Of a stretch of 64,000 bases of DNA, positions 48,233 through 58,281 are shown piece by piece (the first letter of the stretch is position 1; each line of letters begins with the position of its first letter). Location: positions 2,499,020 through 2,563,019 of the forward strand of contig NZ_KB892705.1 in the NCBI RefSeq assembly GCF_000373905.1, in the 5' to 3' direction. The notes beneath the pieces are model-generated. The model made no database searches, was not told where the DNA came from, and saw nothing but the letters and a program-made list of their open reading frames with translations. The translations under genes were made by a program, and so were the position numbers. The stretch is from Mycobacterium sp. 155. Its GTDB lineage: Bacteria > Actinomycetota > Actinomycetes > Mycobacteriales > Mycobacteriaceae.

Positions 48233-48913
48233 TCAGGCGAGGCGGATCAAGCCGTAGTCGTAGGCGTGCCGCCGGTACACCACCGTCGGTTTGTCGCACT
48301 CCTTGTCGTGGAACAGGAAGAAATCGTGGCCGACCAGTTCCATCTCATAGAGGGCGTCGTCCACGGTCATAGGCCGGGCTGGGTGCTCCTTAATGCGTAC
48401 CACCCGGCCGGGTTCGTGATCGTCGAGGTATGCGGGTTCGCCGGTGTCGATCACCGACGTCGCACCCGGCTCTCCCAGGACGGGATCCTGGGCAGTCGCT
48501 TCGTGCAGCGATACCGGCGTCTTGTCGCCGTAGTGGATCTTGCGGCGGTCCTTGCTGCGGCGCAGTCGGGCCTCGAGCTTGTCGGCCGCTGATTCAAGGG
48601 CCGCGTAGAAACTGTCCGCGCAGGCCTCGCCGCGGACTACTGGGCCCCGACCTCGAGCGGTGATTTCCACATGTTGACAGTTCTTGCGTTGTCGTCGGTT
48701 GCGTTCGTGGTCAAGTTCGACGTCGAAAAGGTAGATGGTCCGGTCGAATCGCTCCAGGCGCGACAGTTTCTCCGCTACATAGATACGGAAATGATCGGGA
48801 ACCTCCACGTTGCGCCCCTTGACCACAACTTCGGCGTCGGGTTCCAGGTTGGCGTCGGCGTCATGATCCTCGACCACCACGGTGCGGACTGAATCCATGG
48901 AATTGGTTGACAT
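48233..48913 (-). CDS. hpf: Long-form ribosome hibernation factor HPF
   Basis: 226-residue ribosome hibernation promoting factor (Rv3241c, MPY type) that binds the 30S decoding site in zinc-poor or stationary cells. N-terminal S30AE domain: VVVKGRNVEVPDHFRIYVAE, then DVELDHERNRRQRKNCQHVE and AADKLEARLRRSKDRRKIHY. A linker then leads to the C-terminal dimerisation domain PARPMTVDDALYEMELVGHD and FFLFHDKECDKPTVVYRRHA. ATG 48913 was chosen over TTG 48922. Long 5' region upstream. Confidence 0.94.
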   Translation of the reverse strand: MSTNSMDSVRTVVVEDHDADANLEPDAEVVVKGRNVEVPDHFRIYVAEKLSRLERFDRTIYLFDVELDHERNRRQRKNCQHVEITARGRGPVVRGEACADSFYAALESAADKLEARLRRSKDRRKIHYGDKTPVSLHEATAQDPVLGEPGATSVIDTGEPAYLDDHEPGRVVRIKEHPARPMTVDDALYEMELVGHDFFLFHDKECDKPTVVYRRHAYDYGLIRLA

Positions 48914-49211
48914 ACTTGGCAACTCGTTTCTCTCACTCGTTGCACGCGGTTTGCGTGCCGGGCTCTAACGAATCGCGGCGATGGATCAGAGTTCTGTCGC
49001 TCCGCCCATCGGCGCAAGTGTCGGGTAACTCACCTCCTACCTTGCAATGGTTATGTGCGGTGAAGTAGCGCGGTGACGGAGCGCCGCCGTGAGGTGTTCA
49101 CGGATCGTTGCTGCCGACGGTAGTCCGTGTTCACCGGTTCGTGCCACCGATTTCGACGACATGTTTCCAGTTCTTCATTTCCGTTTGATTGCGCGGCAGT
49201 TGCCGCCTGTG
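48914..49211. other. Intergenic leader upstream of hpf
   Basis: 298 bases between comF and hpf. On the minus strand it contains AGGAGGTGAG (about 49040-49031) followed by a short open frame of 15 codons, VSYPTLAPMGGATEL and a stop near 48986, and a stem CGATGG/CCATCG (49006-49011 with 48979-48984). This could be a structured or leader-peptide leader. No known RNA family recognised. Confidence 0.4.
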
Positions 49212-49841
49212 TCAGGCATGTGCGAGCACCAACACGCCCGCCACGAAGACCCCCGCGCCGCGCAGTACACGCACCGACTCGGCTGCGGTGGCACCGGTCG
49301 TCACGATGTCGTCGACGAGCAGCACCTCGCCGGTCACACCGGCCACCAAACGGACCCGCCCGGCGATGTTGCGCTGCCGAGCGGCGCTGGAAAGCCCGAC
49401 GGAATCACGGACCCAAGGCCGCAGCCGCAGCGCCGGCACGGTTCGCACCCCGGGGCGACCCGCGCACGCCGCGATGGCCATCGCGGTGACGGGGTCGCCA
49501 CCACGACGGCGGGCGGCGAGCCTGCGGGTGGGCGCGGGCACCACGTCCAGCGGCGCGCCGACGACACCCCAGGTCAGTAACCGATCCAGCCCAACCCTCA
49601 GTGCGGCCGCCAGCGGTGCCACGAGGTCCGTGCGTCCCCGCTCCTTGGCGGCCACGATGGCGGCGCGCCTGGCGCCCGCGTAACGCCCCAGCGCGAACAC
49701 CGGTACGCCAGGATCGGTACGCGGGGTGACCAGGTGCGGTTCGTCGGAACGCACCGTGAGCACCGACGCGCACGCCGGGCACCACGGCGTGGCCGGGGCG
49801 CCGCAGCCGCCGCATTCCAGCGGCAGGATCAGGTCGAGCAT
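49212..49841 (-). CDS. comF: ComF-family phosphoribosyltransferase-like protein
   Basis: 209 residues (Rv3242c homologue). N-terminal zinc motif ECGGCGAPATPWCPAC (four Cys, 10-25), then a PRTase domain with the PRPP loop VLLVDDIVTTGATAAES near 175-191. ComF proteins act in DNA uptake/processing in competent bacteria; the mycobacterial role is unknown. Last gene of the mtrA-mtrB-lpqB-comF strand, 55 bases after lpqB. Confidence 0.9.
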   Translation of the reverse strand: MLDLILPLECGGCGAPATPWCPACASVLTVRSDEPHLVTPRTDPGVPVFALGRYAGARRAAIVAAKERGRTDLVAPLAAALRVGLDRLLTWGVVGAPLDVVPAPTRRLAARRRGGDPVTAMAIAACAGRPGVRTVPALRLRPWVRDSVGLSSAARQRNIAGRVRLVAGVTGEVLLVDDIVTTGATAAESVRVLRGAGVFVAGVLVLAHA

Positions 49842-49896
49842 GCTGGCAGTGTGCGCGCAGGGACCGACAGACGCCGGACCGGCGAACGGGATCGGC

Positions 49897-51657
49897 TCAG
49901 CCCGGCAGCACGGGTATCGCGCCGGCCACCATCAACGGGTGCACCTCCGACCAGCCGGGGTTGTCGCTGCTGGCCGACGCCGAAAGCTGCAGTACGCCAC
50001 GCTGATCGGCCACGTACACCGTCGACGGGTTAGCGGCCACGGTGGTCACCGGCATCACCAGATTGCGGCTCGGCCCGTCGGAGTTGACCCCGTCGATGTT
50101 GACGTAGGACACGGGGTGCTGCGGATCGGTGCGCGAGACCACGATGTCATCGCCGGTCCGCCAGGCCAACGACACCACGGTGTTGCCAAGCCCGAAGCCG
50201 AGCCGGCGCGGATAGGTCAGCTGGAACTGTCCGTCCTGGTTCTGCTCGACACCGGCCAGGATCACCTGACCGCTGATGACCATCGCCGCCCGGGTGCCGT
50301 CACGGGACAGCTGCAGGTCGGTGATCGGCCCGGGGTATCGAGTGGCCACCGCCGTGGTGTCGACCGGAATCCGGGCCGGGGCACCGGAGGCGTCCTGAAT
50401 GGCGCGGACCACGTTGATGCCGTCGACCACCACCCAGACCGCCTGGTCCAACGCCCAGCTCGGTCGTGACAGCGTGTGGCCCTCCATGGCCTGCGCTGCG
50501 CCGCCGCCCAGCGGGCCGATCCACAGGGTGGCGCCGGCATTGGGCGCGCCGGGCGGTGCCACCACCACAGAGGCAGCCTCCTGCCCGTTGCGTGACACCG
50601 ACGCCGAGACCTGGTTCGGCGCAAGCCCGAAGGAACCCGAGACCCGTGGCGCCGCCTGCCCCTCCAGCGACACGAGCGACCCGCCTACCAGTGCATGCAA
50701 CCCCGCTGCTGCGCCCGGGGCGGCCCCCGGATCGGTGGCCGCGACGTCGGAGGTTTCCCAGCCATCGGCGAACCGGTCGTCGAGCGGCGCACCGTCGGCG
50801 TTGATCACGTAGGGCCCACTGATGCCTGCACGCGCCAACGTCCAGATGATCTGGGCGGCCAGCAGTTGTCTGCTGTGCGGATCTCCGGCCGGCAAATTCT
50901 CCAGATCGATACGGGCACCGCCGTAGCCGCGACCGACACCCGTCTTGCCGCCGTCCGCACGCGTGACCGGGCCGCGCAGTTTCAGCGGCGCGCCCAGCAG
51001 GTTGTCCACCGACTTGGCCATCTCGGGCCGCGGACCGGCGATCAGCTTGGAGATCAGCTCGGTGGCCAGCTGGTCGGGGTCGGACACCGCAACGTAGCGC
51101 GGGTCGGGCACGACGGTATTGCCGGTCGGGTCCACGAAGTACAGGTTGTTGCGCTTGTAGGTGGACTGAAACTGTTGCCAGTCAAGGAAAACACCGTTGG
51201 GCAGCTTGTCGATGCGCCACCCGCCGCTGGTCTTGATCAACTCGATCGGGCCCGGGTCGGGCAGCGCACCCTCCCCTGTCTCGAATACGCCGAGATCCGA
51301 GAACGATCCGAGGATGTCGGCGTGCATGGTCACCGAAACCCGGTCTGAGCTACGGGTTTCGACGAACACGACCCGGTCGATCAACAGGGCGCTGCCGGCG
51401 TCGTCCCAGGAACTCGACGCAGATTCGGTGAGAAACTGCCGGGCGGCCAGATGACGATTCGCAGGATCGGCTGTGGCCTTGAGGAATTCCCGCAGCAACA
51501 CGTCGGGGTCCATCTCCGGAGACGGCTTGGGCAGATTCTGCGGCGCCGGGCGCTCGACGGTGCCGATCGCCTGGGGTGAGGATGTGCTGGGGATTCCCGC
51601 ACAGCTGGACGTGAGCACCACCAGGCCGATGATCGGCGCGGCCAGCACGCGCTTCAC
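49897..51657 (-). CDS. lpqB: LpqB, lipoprotein partner of MtrB
   Basis: 586-residue lipoprotein that binds the sensor domain of MtrB. Lipobox LTSSC (Cys 19) after a hydrophobic signal. Then a GerMN-like domain (about 50-330) and a C-terminal beta-propeller (about 335-586) with blades such as [16 protein letters not shown] and [18 protein letters not shown] 51657 overlaps the mtrB stop by 4 bases, so it is coupled. Extracellular, membrane-anchored. Confidence 0.95.
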   Translation of the reverse strand: MKRVLAAPIIGLVVLTSSCAGIPSTSSPQAIGTVERPAPQNLPKPSPEMDPDVLLREFLKATADPANRHLAARQFLTESASSSWDDAGSALLIDRVVFVETRSSDRVSVTMHADILGSFSDLGVFETGEGALPDPGPIELIKTSGGWRIDKLPNGVFLDWQQFQSTYKRNNLYFVDPTGNTVVPDPRYVAVSDPDQLATELISKLIAGPRPEMAKSVDNLLGAPLKLRGPVTRADGGKTGVGRGYGGARIDLENLPAGDPHSRQLLAAQIIWTLARAGISGPYVINADGAPLDDRFADGWETSDVAATDPGAAPGAAAGLHALVGGSLVSLEGQAAPRVSGSFGLAPNQVSASVSRNGQEAASVVVAPPGAPNAGATLWIGPLGGGAAQAMEGHTLSRPSWALDQAVWVVVDGINVVRAIQDASGAPARIPVDTTAVATRYPGPITDLQLSRDGTRAAMVISGQVILAGVEQNQDGQFQLTYPRRLGFGLGNTVVSLAWRTGDDIVVSRTDPQHPVSYVNIDGVNSDGPSRNLVMPVTTVAANPSTVYVADQRGVLQLSASASSDNPGWSEVHPLMVAGAIPVLPG

Positions 51658-53300
51658 ACGTTCTCCTCTTCCCGGACCGGTCGGTGTGGGTTATGTTGCG
51701 GCTCAATCGGTTTGAGCGGCAAGGGACTTGCGGTCACCTTGTGGCCGCGAACCAACGGCAGGGTCAGCCGGAAGCAGGCGCCCTTGCCCGGCTCACCCCA
51801 GGCTTCCAGCCTGCCCTGATGCAGCCGGGCATCCTCGATGCTGATCGCCAGGCCCAGGCCGGTGCCGCCGGAGCGTCGGACGCGCGACGGGTCGGATCGC
51901 CAGAACCTGCTGAACACCAACTTCTCCTCGCCGGGACGCAGCCCGACGCCGAAGTCGCGGACGGTGACGGCGACGGTGTCCTCGTCGGCGGCCATCCGGA
52001 TCCGCACCGGCTTGTGTTCGGCGTGGTCGATCGCGTTGGCGATGAGATTGCGCAGAATCCGCTCCACCCGACGGGGATCCACTTCGGCGATCACCTCCTC
52101 GCGCGGCATGTCGACGTCCAGTTCGATGTCGGCGTCGGCCGCCAGGTGCCCGACATTGTCGAGCGCGCTGCGCACGGTGCCGCGCAGATCCACCGACTCG
52201 ACCGACAGTTCGGCCACACCCGCGTCGTGCCGAGAGATCTCCAGCAGGTCGGCCAGTAGCGTCTCGAAGCGGTCGAGCTCGTTGACCATCAGCTCGGTCG
52301 AACGGCGCAGCGCCGGGTCGAGGTCGTCACTGTGGTCGTAGATCAGATCGGCCGCCATCCGCACGGTGGTCAGCGGGGTGCGCAGCTCATGGCTGACGTC
52401 GGAGGTGAAGCGGCGCTGCAGGTTACCGAACTCCTCGAGCTGTTGGATCTGCCGGGACAGGCTCTCGGCCATGTCGTTGAACGACTCCGCGAGCCGCGCC
52501 ATGTCGTCCTCGCCGCGCACCGGCATCCGCTCGGTGAGATGCCCCTCGGCGAACCGCTCGGCGATGCGCGACGCCGAACGCACAGGCTGCACGATCTGGC
52601 GCGCCACCACCAACGCGATGGCGGCGAGCAGGCCGAGCAGCACGACGCCGCCGGTGGCCATGGTGCCGCGCACCAACGAGATGGTGCTTTCTTCGTTGTT
52701 CAGCGGAAAGATCAGGTAGAGCTCAAGATTGGGCACCGACGACGAGACCGGGGTGCCGACGACCAGCGCGGGCCCGGTAAACCCTTCGGTGTGCACCGTG
52801 GCGTACTGGTAGCTGACCTGGCCGGCCTTGACGAAATCGCGTAATGCGTTGGGCACCTGGGCGACCGGGCCCGCGGCAGTGGCCGCTCGTGGCCCGTCGC
52901 CCGGGACCACTAGCACCGCGTCGAACGCGCCCGCGAGATCACCACGGACGTCGGCCTTGCGGTCGATGAGGGTGTTGCGCGCCAGCTGCAGGCTGCTGTC
53001 CAGGGACCGCGACTCTTCCCCACCGACGATGCCGCTGACCGTGTTTCGGGCCCGCTCGACCTCTTCGGTGGCGGCCTTGACCTTGACTTCCAGGATCCGG
53101 TCGGTGATCTGACTGGTCAGCACGAAGCCCAGTACCAGGATGACGGCAAGGGAGAGTCCGAGCGTCAGCGTCACCACGCGCAATTGCAGCGAGCGGCGCC
53201 AAATCAGACCAACAGCCCGGCCCAGTGTCCCCAATCCGCGCAACAGTGGGCCGGAACCTCCCCAGCGCCCACGGATGCGCCGTCTGGAGCCAAATATCAC
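51654..53300 (-). CDS. mtrB: MtrB sensor histidine kinase
   Basis: 548-residue membrane sensor kinase controlling cell division and envelope genes through MtrA. Two membrane helices (near 40-65 and 213-235) flank an extracytoplasmic domain. A HAMP region follows, then His[22 protein letters not shown] (His near 305), and the ATP domain with [35 protein letters not shown] and [10 protein letters not shown]. Overlaps mtrA by 4 bases. The stop overlaps lpqB. Confidence 0.97.
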   Translation of the reverse strand: MIFGSRRRIRGRWGGSGPLLRGLGTLGRAVGLIWRRSLQLRVVTLTLGLSLAVILVLGFVLTSQITDRILEVKVKAATEEVERARNTVSGIVGGEESRSLDSSLQLARNTLIDRKADVRGDLAGAFDAVLVVPGDGPRAATAAGPVAQVPNALRDFVKAGQVSYQYATVHTEGFTGPALVVGTPVSSSVPNLELYLIFPLNNEESTISLVRGTMATGGVVLLGLLAAIALVVARQIVQPVRSASRIAERFAEGHLTERMPVRGEDDMARLAESFNDMAESLSRQIQQLEEFGNLQRRFTSDVSHELRTPLTTVRMAADLIYDHSDDLDPALRRSTELMVNELDRFETLLADLLEISRHDAGVAELSVESVDLRGTVRSALDNVGHLAADADIELDVDMPREEVIAEVDPRRVERILRNLIANAIDHAEHKPVRIRMAADEDTVAVTVRDFGVGLRPGEEKLVFSRFWRSDPSRVRRSGGTGLGLAISIEDARLHQGRLEAWGEPGKGACFRLTLPLVRGHKVTASPLPLKPIEPQHNPHRPVREEENV

Positions 53301-53983
53301 GGGGGTCCGGCCTTGTATCCCACTCCTCGAACGGTCAGCACCACCTGTGGGTTCTCCGGGTCTTTCTCGACCTTGGCCCGCAACCGCTGGACATGCACGT
53401 TCACCAAACGGGTGTCAGCGGGGTGTCGATATCCCCACACCTGTTCGAGCAGCACATCACGAGTAAACACCTGTCGCGGTTTGCGTGCCAACGCCACCAG
53501 CAGGTCGAATTCCAGCGGTGTCAATGAAATCTGCTCACCCTGCCGGGTCACCTTGTGGGCCGGCACGTCGATCTCCACGTCGCTGATCGACAGCAGCTCG
53601 GCCGGCTCATCTTCGTTGCGGCGCAACCGCGCCCGCACCCGTGCCACCAATTCCTTCGGCTTGAACGGCTTCATCACGTAGTCGTCCGCGCCGGACTCCA
53701 GCCCGAGGACCACGTCGACGGTATCTGTCTTGGCGGTCAGCATCACGATGGGCACACCGGAATCGGCCCGCAGCACCCGGCACACGTCGATGCCGTTCAT
53801 GCCGGGCAGCATCAGGTCCAGCAGCACCAGATCCGGTCGCAGCTCGCGGACGGCGGTGAGCGCCTGGCTGCCGTCGCCGATGACCGCGGTGTCGAAACCC
53901 TCGCCACGCAACACGATGGTGAGCATCTCGGCCAGCGATGGGTCGTCGTCGACGACAAGGATCCTTTGCCTCATGGTGTCCAT
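53297..53983 (-). CDS. mtrA: MtrA response regulator
   Basis: 228-residue OmpR/PhoB-type regulator, essential in mycobacteria, near identical in sequence to M. tuberculosis MtrA. Phospho-acceptor Asp 56 in [15 protein letters not shown]; acidic pocket VVDDDPS; switch Thr in VMLTAKTD; Lys in MKPFKPKE. C-terminal winged helix has [11 protein letters not shown] and [20 protein letters not shown]. Start ATG 53983 ([10 protein letters not shown]). The 191-base region upstream is shared with the divergent kinase-LuxR gene. Confidence 0.98.
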   Translation of the reverse strand: MDTMRQRILVVDDDPSLAEMLTIVLRGEGFDTAVIGDGSQALTAVRELRPDLVLLDLMLPGMNGIDVCRVLRADSGVPIVMLTAKTDTVDVVLGLESGADDYVMKPFKPKELVARVRARLRRNEDEPAELLSISDVEIDVPAHKVTRQGEQISLTPLEFDLLVALARKPRQVFTRDVLLEQVWGYRHPADTRLVNVHVQRLRAKVEKDPENPQVVLTVRGVGYKAGPP

Positions 53984-54174
53984 GGTGTCACCAGAGTGCG
54001 ATAAAACTCGGGTACCACACGCGGTGATCTTGGCGGCGCACCGGCTCGATCCAGTGCATCAGACGGTTGCGACACGGTAATCGTCCGCGCAACCGGGGAT
54101 ATGCTTAGGCGTAGATCATCGCGATATGGCTGATGTAGCAACTGGGCCGGCGTCTCGGATGAATCGAGGTTTCG

Positions 54175-57100
54175 ATGGCCGATGTCGATCCATTCGTGAC
54201 GCAATACGCCGTTTCAGGTTCCATCACGGCGGAATTGGCAGCTGCCGGATTCGAAGACGCTGAAGAGATCGGCCGCGGCGGTTTTGGCGTCGTCTACCGC
54301 TGCACCCAGCCCTCGCTTGACCGCACGGTAGCGGTCAAGGTCCTCACGGCAGACCTCGACGAGGAGAATTGCGCGCGGTTCTATCGCGAACAGCGTGCGG
54401 TGGGCCGGATGACCGGGCACCCCAACATCGTGTATGTCCTCGAGGTGGGCACCACCGACAGCGGCCATCCTTTCCTCGTCATGCCCTATCACCCCCAGGA
54501 CTCTCTGCACACGCGGATTCGTGATCATGGTCCACTTCCGCTGAAGGACGTGCTGCGGCTCGGGGTGAAGCTGGCCGGCGCCCTGGATGCCGCGCACCGC
54601 CTGGGTATCGTGCATCGCGATGTCAAACCGGGAAATGTCCTGCTCACCGATTACGGCGAGCCGGCACTGACGGACTTCGGCATCGCCCACGTCGCGGGAG
54701 GCTTCGAGACCGCCACCGGTCTCGTGACAGGTTCACCGGCCTTCTCCGCGCCAGAGGTCATCGTGGGACGGCCTCCAAGTCCGGCCGCGGACGTCTACGG
54801 ACTCGGCGCGACCCTGTTCGCGGCGCTCACCGGTCACGCCGCGTTCGAACGACGCAGCGGTGAGCAGATGGTGGCCCAGTTCCTGAGGATCACCACCGAG
54901 CCCATCCCGAATCCACGTGAGCACGGCGTCCCTGAGGACGTCAGCGTGATCATCGAGCAAACGATGTCCGACGACCCGGAGTGCCGACCGTCCGCTGCGG
55001 AACTGGGCCGCCTCCTGCGTGAGTCCCAACGCCTCCATGGCTTCGCCGTCGACGATATGGCCGTGCACGCCGAATTGGGTGCGGCTCACCAGGACACGGC
55101 GCAACAGGACACGGCCTGGAAAGCCGAATCACCGTCGAGTGTGCGCCCCAAGGGCAATCTTCCGGCGGAACTGACCAATTTCATCGGACGTCGCCAGGAG
55201 ATCGCCAAGATCAAGCGACTACTCTCGGCGTCGCGGCTGGTCACTCTCACCGGTGTCGGCGGCGCGGGCAAGACTCGGCTGTCTCTGCGTGTTGCCGCGG
55301 ATCTGCAACGCGCTTTCCCCGACGGCGTGTGGTTGGTGGAATTGGCGGAGCTGAAGGACGAGGCACTGCTCGCCCAGACCATCGCGAGCACGCTCGGACT
55401 GCACAACCGCAGCGGGCGATTGCCCACGCCTGCCCTGGTGGAATACCTGTCGGACAAAAACCTGCTGCTGGTGCTGGACAACTGCGAGCATCTGCGCGAC
55501 GCCTGCGCCATGGTCGCCGAGGCGGTGCTGCACGGCGCGGCTGGTGTACGCATTCTCGCCACTAGCAGGCAGGCCCTCGGGCTGACCGGGGAGTACATCT
55601 TCCAGATTCCGACGATGTCCATGCCCGACGAGGTGCGGCTGCCGCCGGAGGAGCTCGGCCAGTACGAGGCGGTGACGCTGTTCGTCGACCGCGCGACCGC
55701 GGTGCAGCCGGAATTCGCATTGACCGAGGAGAATGCCGAGACGATCTCGCGCATCTGCCAGCGGTTGGACGGGATCCCACTGGCAATCGAGCTGACCGCG
55801 GTGCGGCTTCGCGCCCTCTCGCCGAACGAGATCCTGGACCGGCTCGAGGACCGCTTCAGGCTGCTCACGGCGGGTAGCCCCGGTGTGCTGCCACGGCATC
55901 AGACCCTGCGGGCGTCGATCGAATGGAGCCACGAGCTGTGCTCGGAGCAGGAGAGGCTGTTGTGGGCGCGACTATCGGTGTTCTCCGGCGGATTCAGCCT
56001 GTCCGCGGCAGAAGCGACCTGCTCGAGCGATGAGCTCGACGAGCAGGACGTACTCGGTGTGCTGGCGACGCTGGTGGACAAGTCGATCGTGATCTCCGAA
56101 CAGCTGGACGGTCATCAGCGGTACCGATTGCTGGAGACCATCCGCCAGTACGGGCTGGAGCGGCTGCGCGCCGACGGTGACGAGCATGTGCAGCGCCGAC
56201 GCCACCGAGACTACTTCGCCGACCTCGTCGAACGGGTGCGGGCGGACTGGCTGGGCCCCGAACAGGGCAGGTGGCTCAATACGCTGCACCACGAACACAG
56301 CAACCTCCGTATCGCGTTCGAATTCTGCTTCACGGAGCCGGACGAGGCCGCCACTGGCTTGCGGATGGCCAGCGCGTTGTGGTTCTTCTGGATCGCATCT
56401 GGGCTGACCAGTGAAGGGCGCCGCTGGCTGGAGCGCGGGCTGGCGCTGGACACGCAGCCCAGCGACATTCGGGCACGTGCGCTGTGGGTGACCGGATATC
56501 TGTCCACGCTCGAAGAGAACATAGGTGCGGCCAGGGCGATGCTCGAGGAGTGCACGCCGCTCGCCGAGCAGCTGGGCGACACCGATGCGGCGGCATGGGC
56601 GGTGCAGCTGGACGGTATGACGAAGATGTCCGAGGGAGACCTGCCTGCGGCGCGGCGCCTGCTCGCAGAAGCGCTGGACCGGCATCGCGCCACAGGCAGC
56701 AAGCTTGGCACCCTCGACGCCAGCTTCTATCTCGTGGGCGTAACCACGCTGCTCGGCGACATGAAGTCCGCCATGCAGGTCTGCACGGACGCCGTGGCAC
56801 TGTGCGACGCGCTCGGCGAGCGCTGGATGAAGTCGTACATGCTGTGGGACCGCGCACTCGTCGCGTGGCTGCAAGGCGATGGCGAGCGCGCCGCCGACTC
56901 GGCGCTGGAGAGCCTGCGGTTGGCCCGCGAGTTCAGCGAGCAGTGGGTGATCGCCTTCTGCTTGGAGATCCTGGCGTGGGCGGCCGGCGGCGAGCCGGAG
57001 CCCCGGCGCGCGGCCCGGCTGCTGGGCGCGGCCGACCGGCTGTGGCGGCGGATCGGCGCACCCCTGTACGGCATGCGCCACCTCGTGTCGGTGCACAACC

Positions 57101-57459
57101 AGCAGCAGGAGCGCGTCCAGCAGGCGCTGGGGCGCAAGGCATACGACGCTGAGTTCGAGAGCGGCCACCAGATGCGCACCGACGCTGCGATCGGTTACGC
57201 ACTCTCCGAACGCACGCCGTCGCCGGCGACCGTAGCGTCACCGCGGCCGAACGATGCGCTGACCCGACGGGAACGCGAGGTCGCCGCGCTGATCGCCGAG
57301 GGCATGACCAACAAGGAAATCGCCGCAAAGCTCGTGATTGCGCGCCGCACCGTGGAGGCGCACATCGAGCACATTCTCGGCAAGCTCGGCTTCATCTCCC
57401 GCACCCAGATCGCGGTATGGGTCGTCGAGCAGCGCGGAAAGGACTCTCTGGCGCCCTAA
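54175..57459 (+). CDS. PknK-type Ser/Thr kinase fused to ATPase and LuxR DNA-binding domain
   Basis: 1,094 residues with four parts. Kinase (about 27-285): GRGGFGVVYR, VAVKVL, HRDVKPGN, DFGIAH, GSPAFSAPEV; all catalytic residues are present and closest in type to PknK. NB-ARC-like ATPase (about 330-610): NFIGRRQEIAKI, GVGGAGKTRLSL, LLLVLDNCEHLRDA. Helical repeats (about 640-1000). C-terminal LuxR HTH (about 1025-1090): LTRREREVAALIAEGMTNKE. PknK has a different ATPase, so this is another arrangement: kinase plus Rv0890c-type ATPase. Site GAGG precedes ATG 54175. Not present at this place in M. tuberculosis; inserted between mtrA and tmk. Confidence 0.9.
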   Translation: MADVDPFVTQYAVSGSITAELAAAGFEDAEEIGRGGFGVVYRCTQPSLDRTVAVKVLTADLDEENCARFYREQRAVGRMTGHPNIVYVLEVGTTDSGHPFLVMPYHPQDSLHTRIRDHGPLPLKDVLRLGVKLAGALDAAHRLGIVHRDVKPGNVLLTDYGEPALTDFGIAHVAGGFETATGLVTGSPAFSAPEVIVGRPPSPAADVYGLGATLFAALTGHAAFERRSGEQMVAQFLRITTEPIPNPREHGVPEDVSVIIEQTMSDDPECRPSAAELGRLLRESQRLHGFAVDDMAVHAELGAAHQDTAQQDTAWKAESPSSVRPKGNLPAELTNFIGRRQEIAKIKRLLSASRLVTLTGVGGAGKTRLSLRVAADLQRAFPDGVWLVELAELKDEALLAQTIASTLGLHNRSGRLPTPALVEYLSDKNLLLVLDNCEHLRDACAMVAEAVLHGAAGVRILATSRQALGLTGEYIFQIPTMSMPDEVRLPPEELGQYEAVTLFVDRATAVQPEFALTEENAETISRICQRLDGIPLAIELTAVRLRALSPNEILDRLEDRFRLLTAGSPGVLPRHQTLRASIEWSHELCSEQERLLWARLSVFSGGFSLSAAEATCSSDELDEQDVLGVLATLVDKSIVISEQLDGHQRYRLLETIRQYGLERLRADGDEHVQRRRHRDYFADLVERVRADWLGPEQGRWLNTLHHEHSNLRIAFEFCFTEPDEAATGLRMASALWFFWIASGLTSEGRRWLERGLALDTQPSDIRARALWVTGYLSTLEENIGAARAMLEECTPLAEQLGDTDAAAWAVQLDGMTKMSEGDLPAARRLLAEALDRHRATGSKLGTLDASFYLVGVTTLLGDMKSAMQVCTDAVALCDALGERWMKSYMLWDRALVAWLQGDGERAADSALESLRLAREFSEQWVIAFCLEILAWAAGGEPEPRRAARLLGAADRLWRRIGAPLYGMRHLVSVHNQQQERVQQALGRKAYDAEFESGHQMRTDAAIGYALSERTPSPATVASPRPNDALTRREREVAALIAEGMTNKEIAAKLVIARRTVEAHIEHILGKLGFISRTQIAVWVVEQRGKDSLAP

Positions 57460-57468
57460 CGGGCCGTG

Positions 57469-57503
57469 TCAGTTCAACTGCGACGCCCCGCATCAGTTCA
57501 ACT
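57469..57503. repeat. Duplicated tmk 3'-end sequence
   Basis: TCAGTTCAACT occurs at 57469-57479 and 57493-57503. The second copy is the end of tmk (stop plus Asn-Leu codons); the first is a detached copy 24 bases beyond, at the junction with the kinase-LuxR gene. It may be a scar of rearrangement. Confidence 0.6.
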
Positions 57504-58119
57504 TCAGCGCCAGTGCCGCGGGATCAACGTCGGGGCCCGCAATCACCCACCGTCCGCACCAGTCGGCCGCGGCCAGCGCCGCGTACACCTCACCGGTGCG
57601 CTGTTGCAGCCCACCGTCGCGCTCGTAGGCGTCCTTGGCCCGGTCGGCCTCGGTGTTGGCCCGGTGCTCGGCGCGCTGTACGGCGAGTTCGGTCGGCACG
57701 TTCAGCAGCACCTGCCAGTCCGGGACCGGCAGCTTCAACCGCTCGTATTCGAGCTCACGCACCCAGGACACCACTGCCCCGTCGGCGCCCTCGTGCAACC
57801 GGGCCGCACTGTAGGCGGCGTTGGAGGCGACGTAACGGTCGAGGATGACGACATCGTGGGCGGAGCGCAGATGCTCGATCTCCTCACGCGCACCGGCCCG
57901 GTCCAACGCGAACAGCACCGCCATCGCGTGCACCGACCCGGCGAGGTCACCGTGTGCGCCGTGCAGCGCTTCGGCAGCCAGGTCCGCGGGCACGGACTGG
58001 TGATAACGCGGAAACGCCAGGCTGCCGACTGACTTGTGCGCGGATTCGAACGCCGCGCGTAGCCCGTTGGTCAGCGTGCGTTTGCCGGCACCGTCGACGC
58101 CCTCGATCGCGATCAGCAC
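57493..58119 (-). CDS. tmk: Thymidylate kinase
   Basis: 208-residue dTMP kinase (Rv3247c homologue), essential for dTTP synthesis. P-loop IEGVDGAGKRTLTNGL near 5-20; LAFPRYHQSVPADLAAEALHG; DR motif VVILDRYVASNAAYSAARLH near 90; lid region EHRANTEADRAKDAYERDG. Length normal. In M. tuberculosis it is in line with mtrA-mtrB-lpqB; here the kinase-LuxR gene separates them. Confidence 0.95.
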   Translation of the reverse strand: MLIAIEGVDGAGKRTLTNGLRAAFESAHKSVGSLAFPRYHQSVPADLAAEALHGAHGDLAGSVHAMAVLFALDRAGAREEIEHLRSAHDVVILDRYVASNAAYSAARLHEGADGAVVSWVRELEYERLKLPVPDWQVLLNVPTELAVQRAEHRANTEADRAKDAYERDGGLQQRTGEVYAALAAADWCGRWVIAGPDVDPAALALKLN

Positions 58120-58281
58120 GCCGCGAGCCTAATGGGAGTTGATCGGCGAGCCTCGAACGGATAGCGATTCGGTAGCGGGACGCTGGTCGCTGAGCAGCTG
58201 GTGGTGAGCACTGCACCATCACAGTTTTGGAGAAGGCACACACAACACAATTTCTCCCGGTGCTGATGCCGGTCGCGGTCC

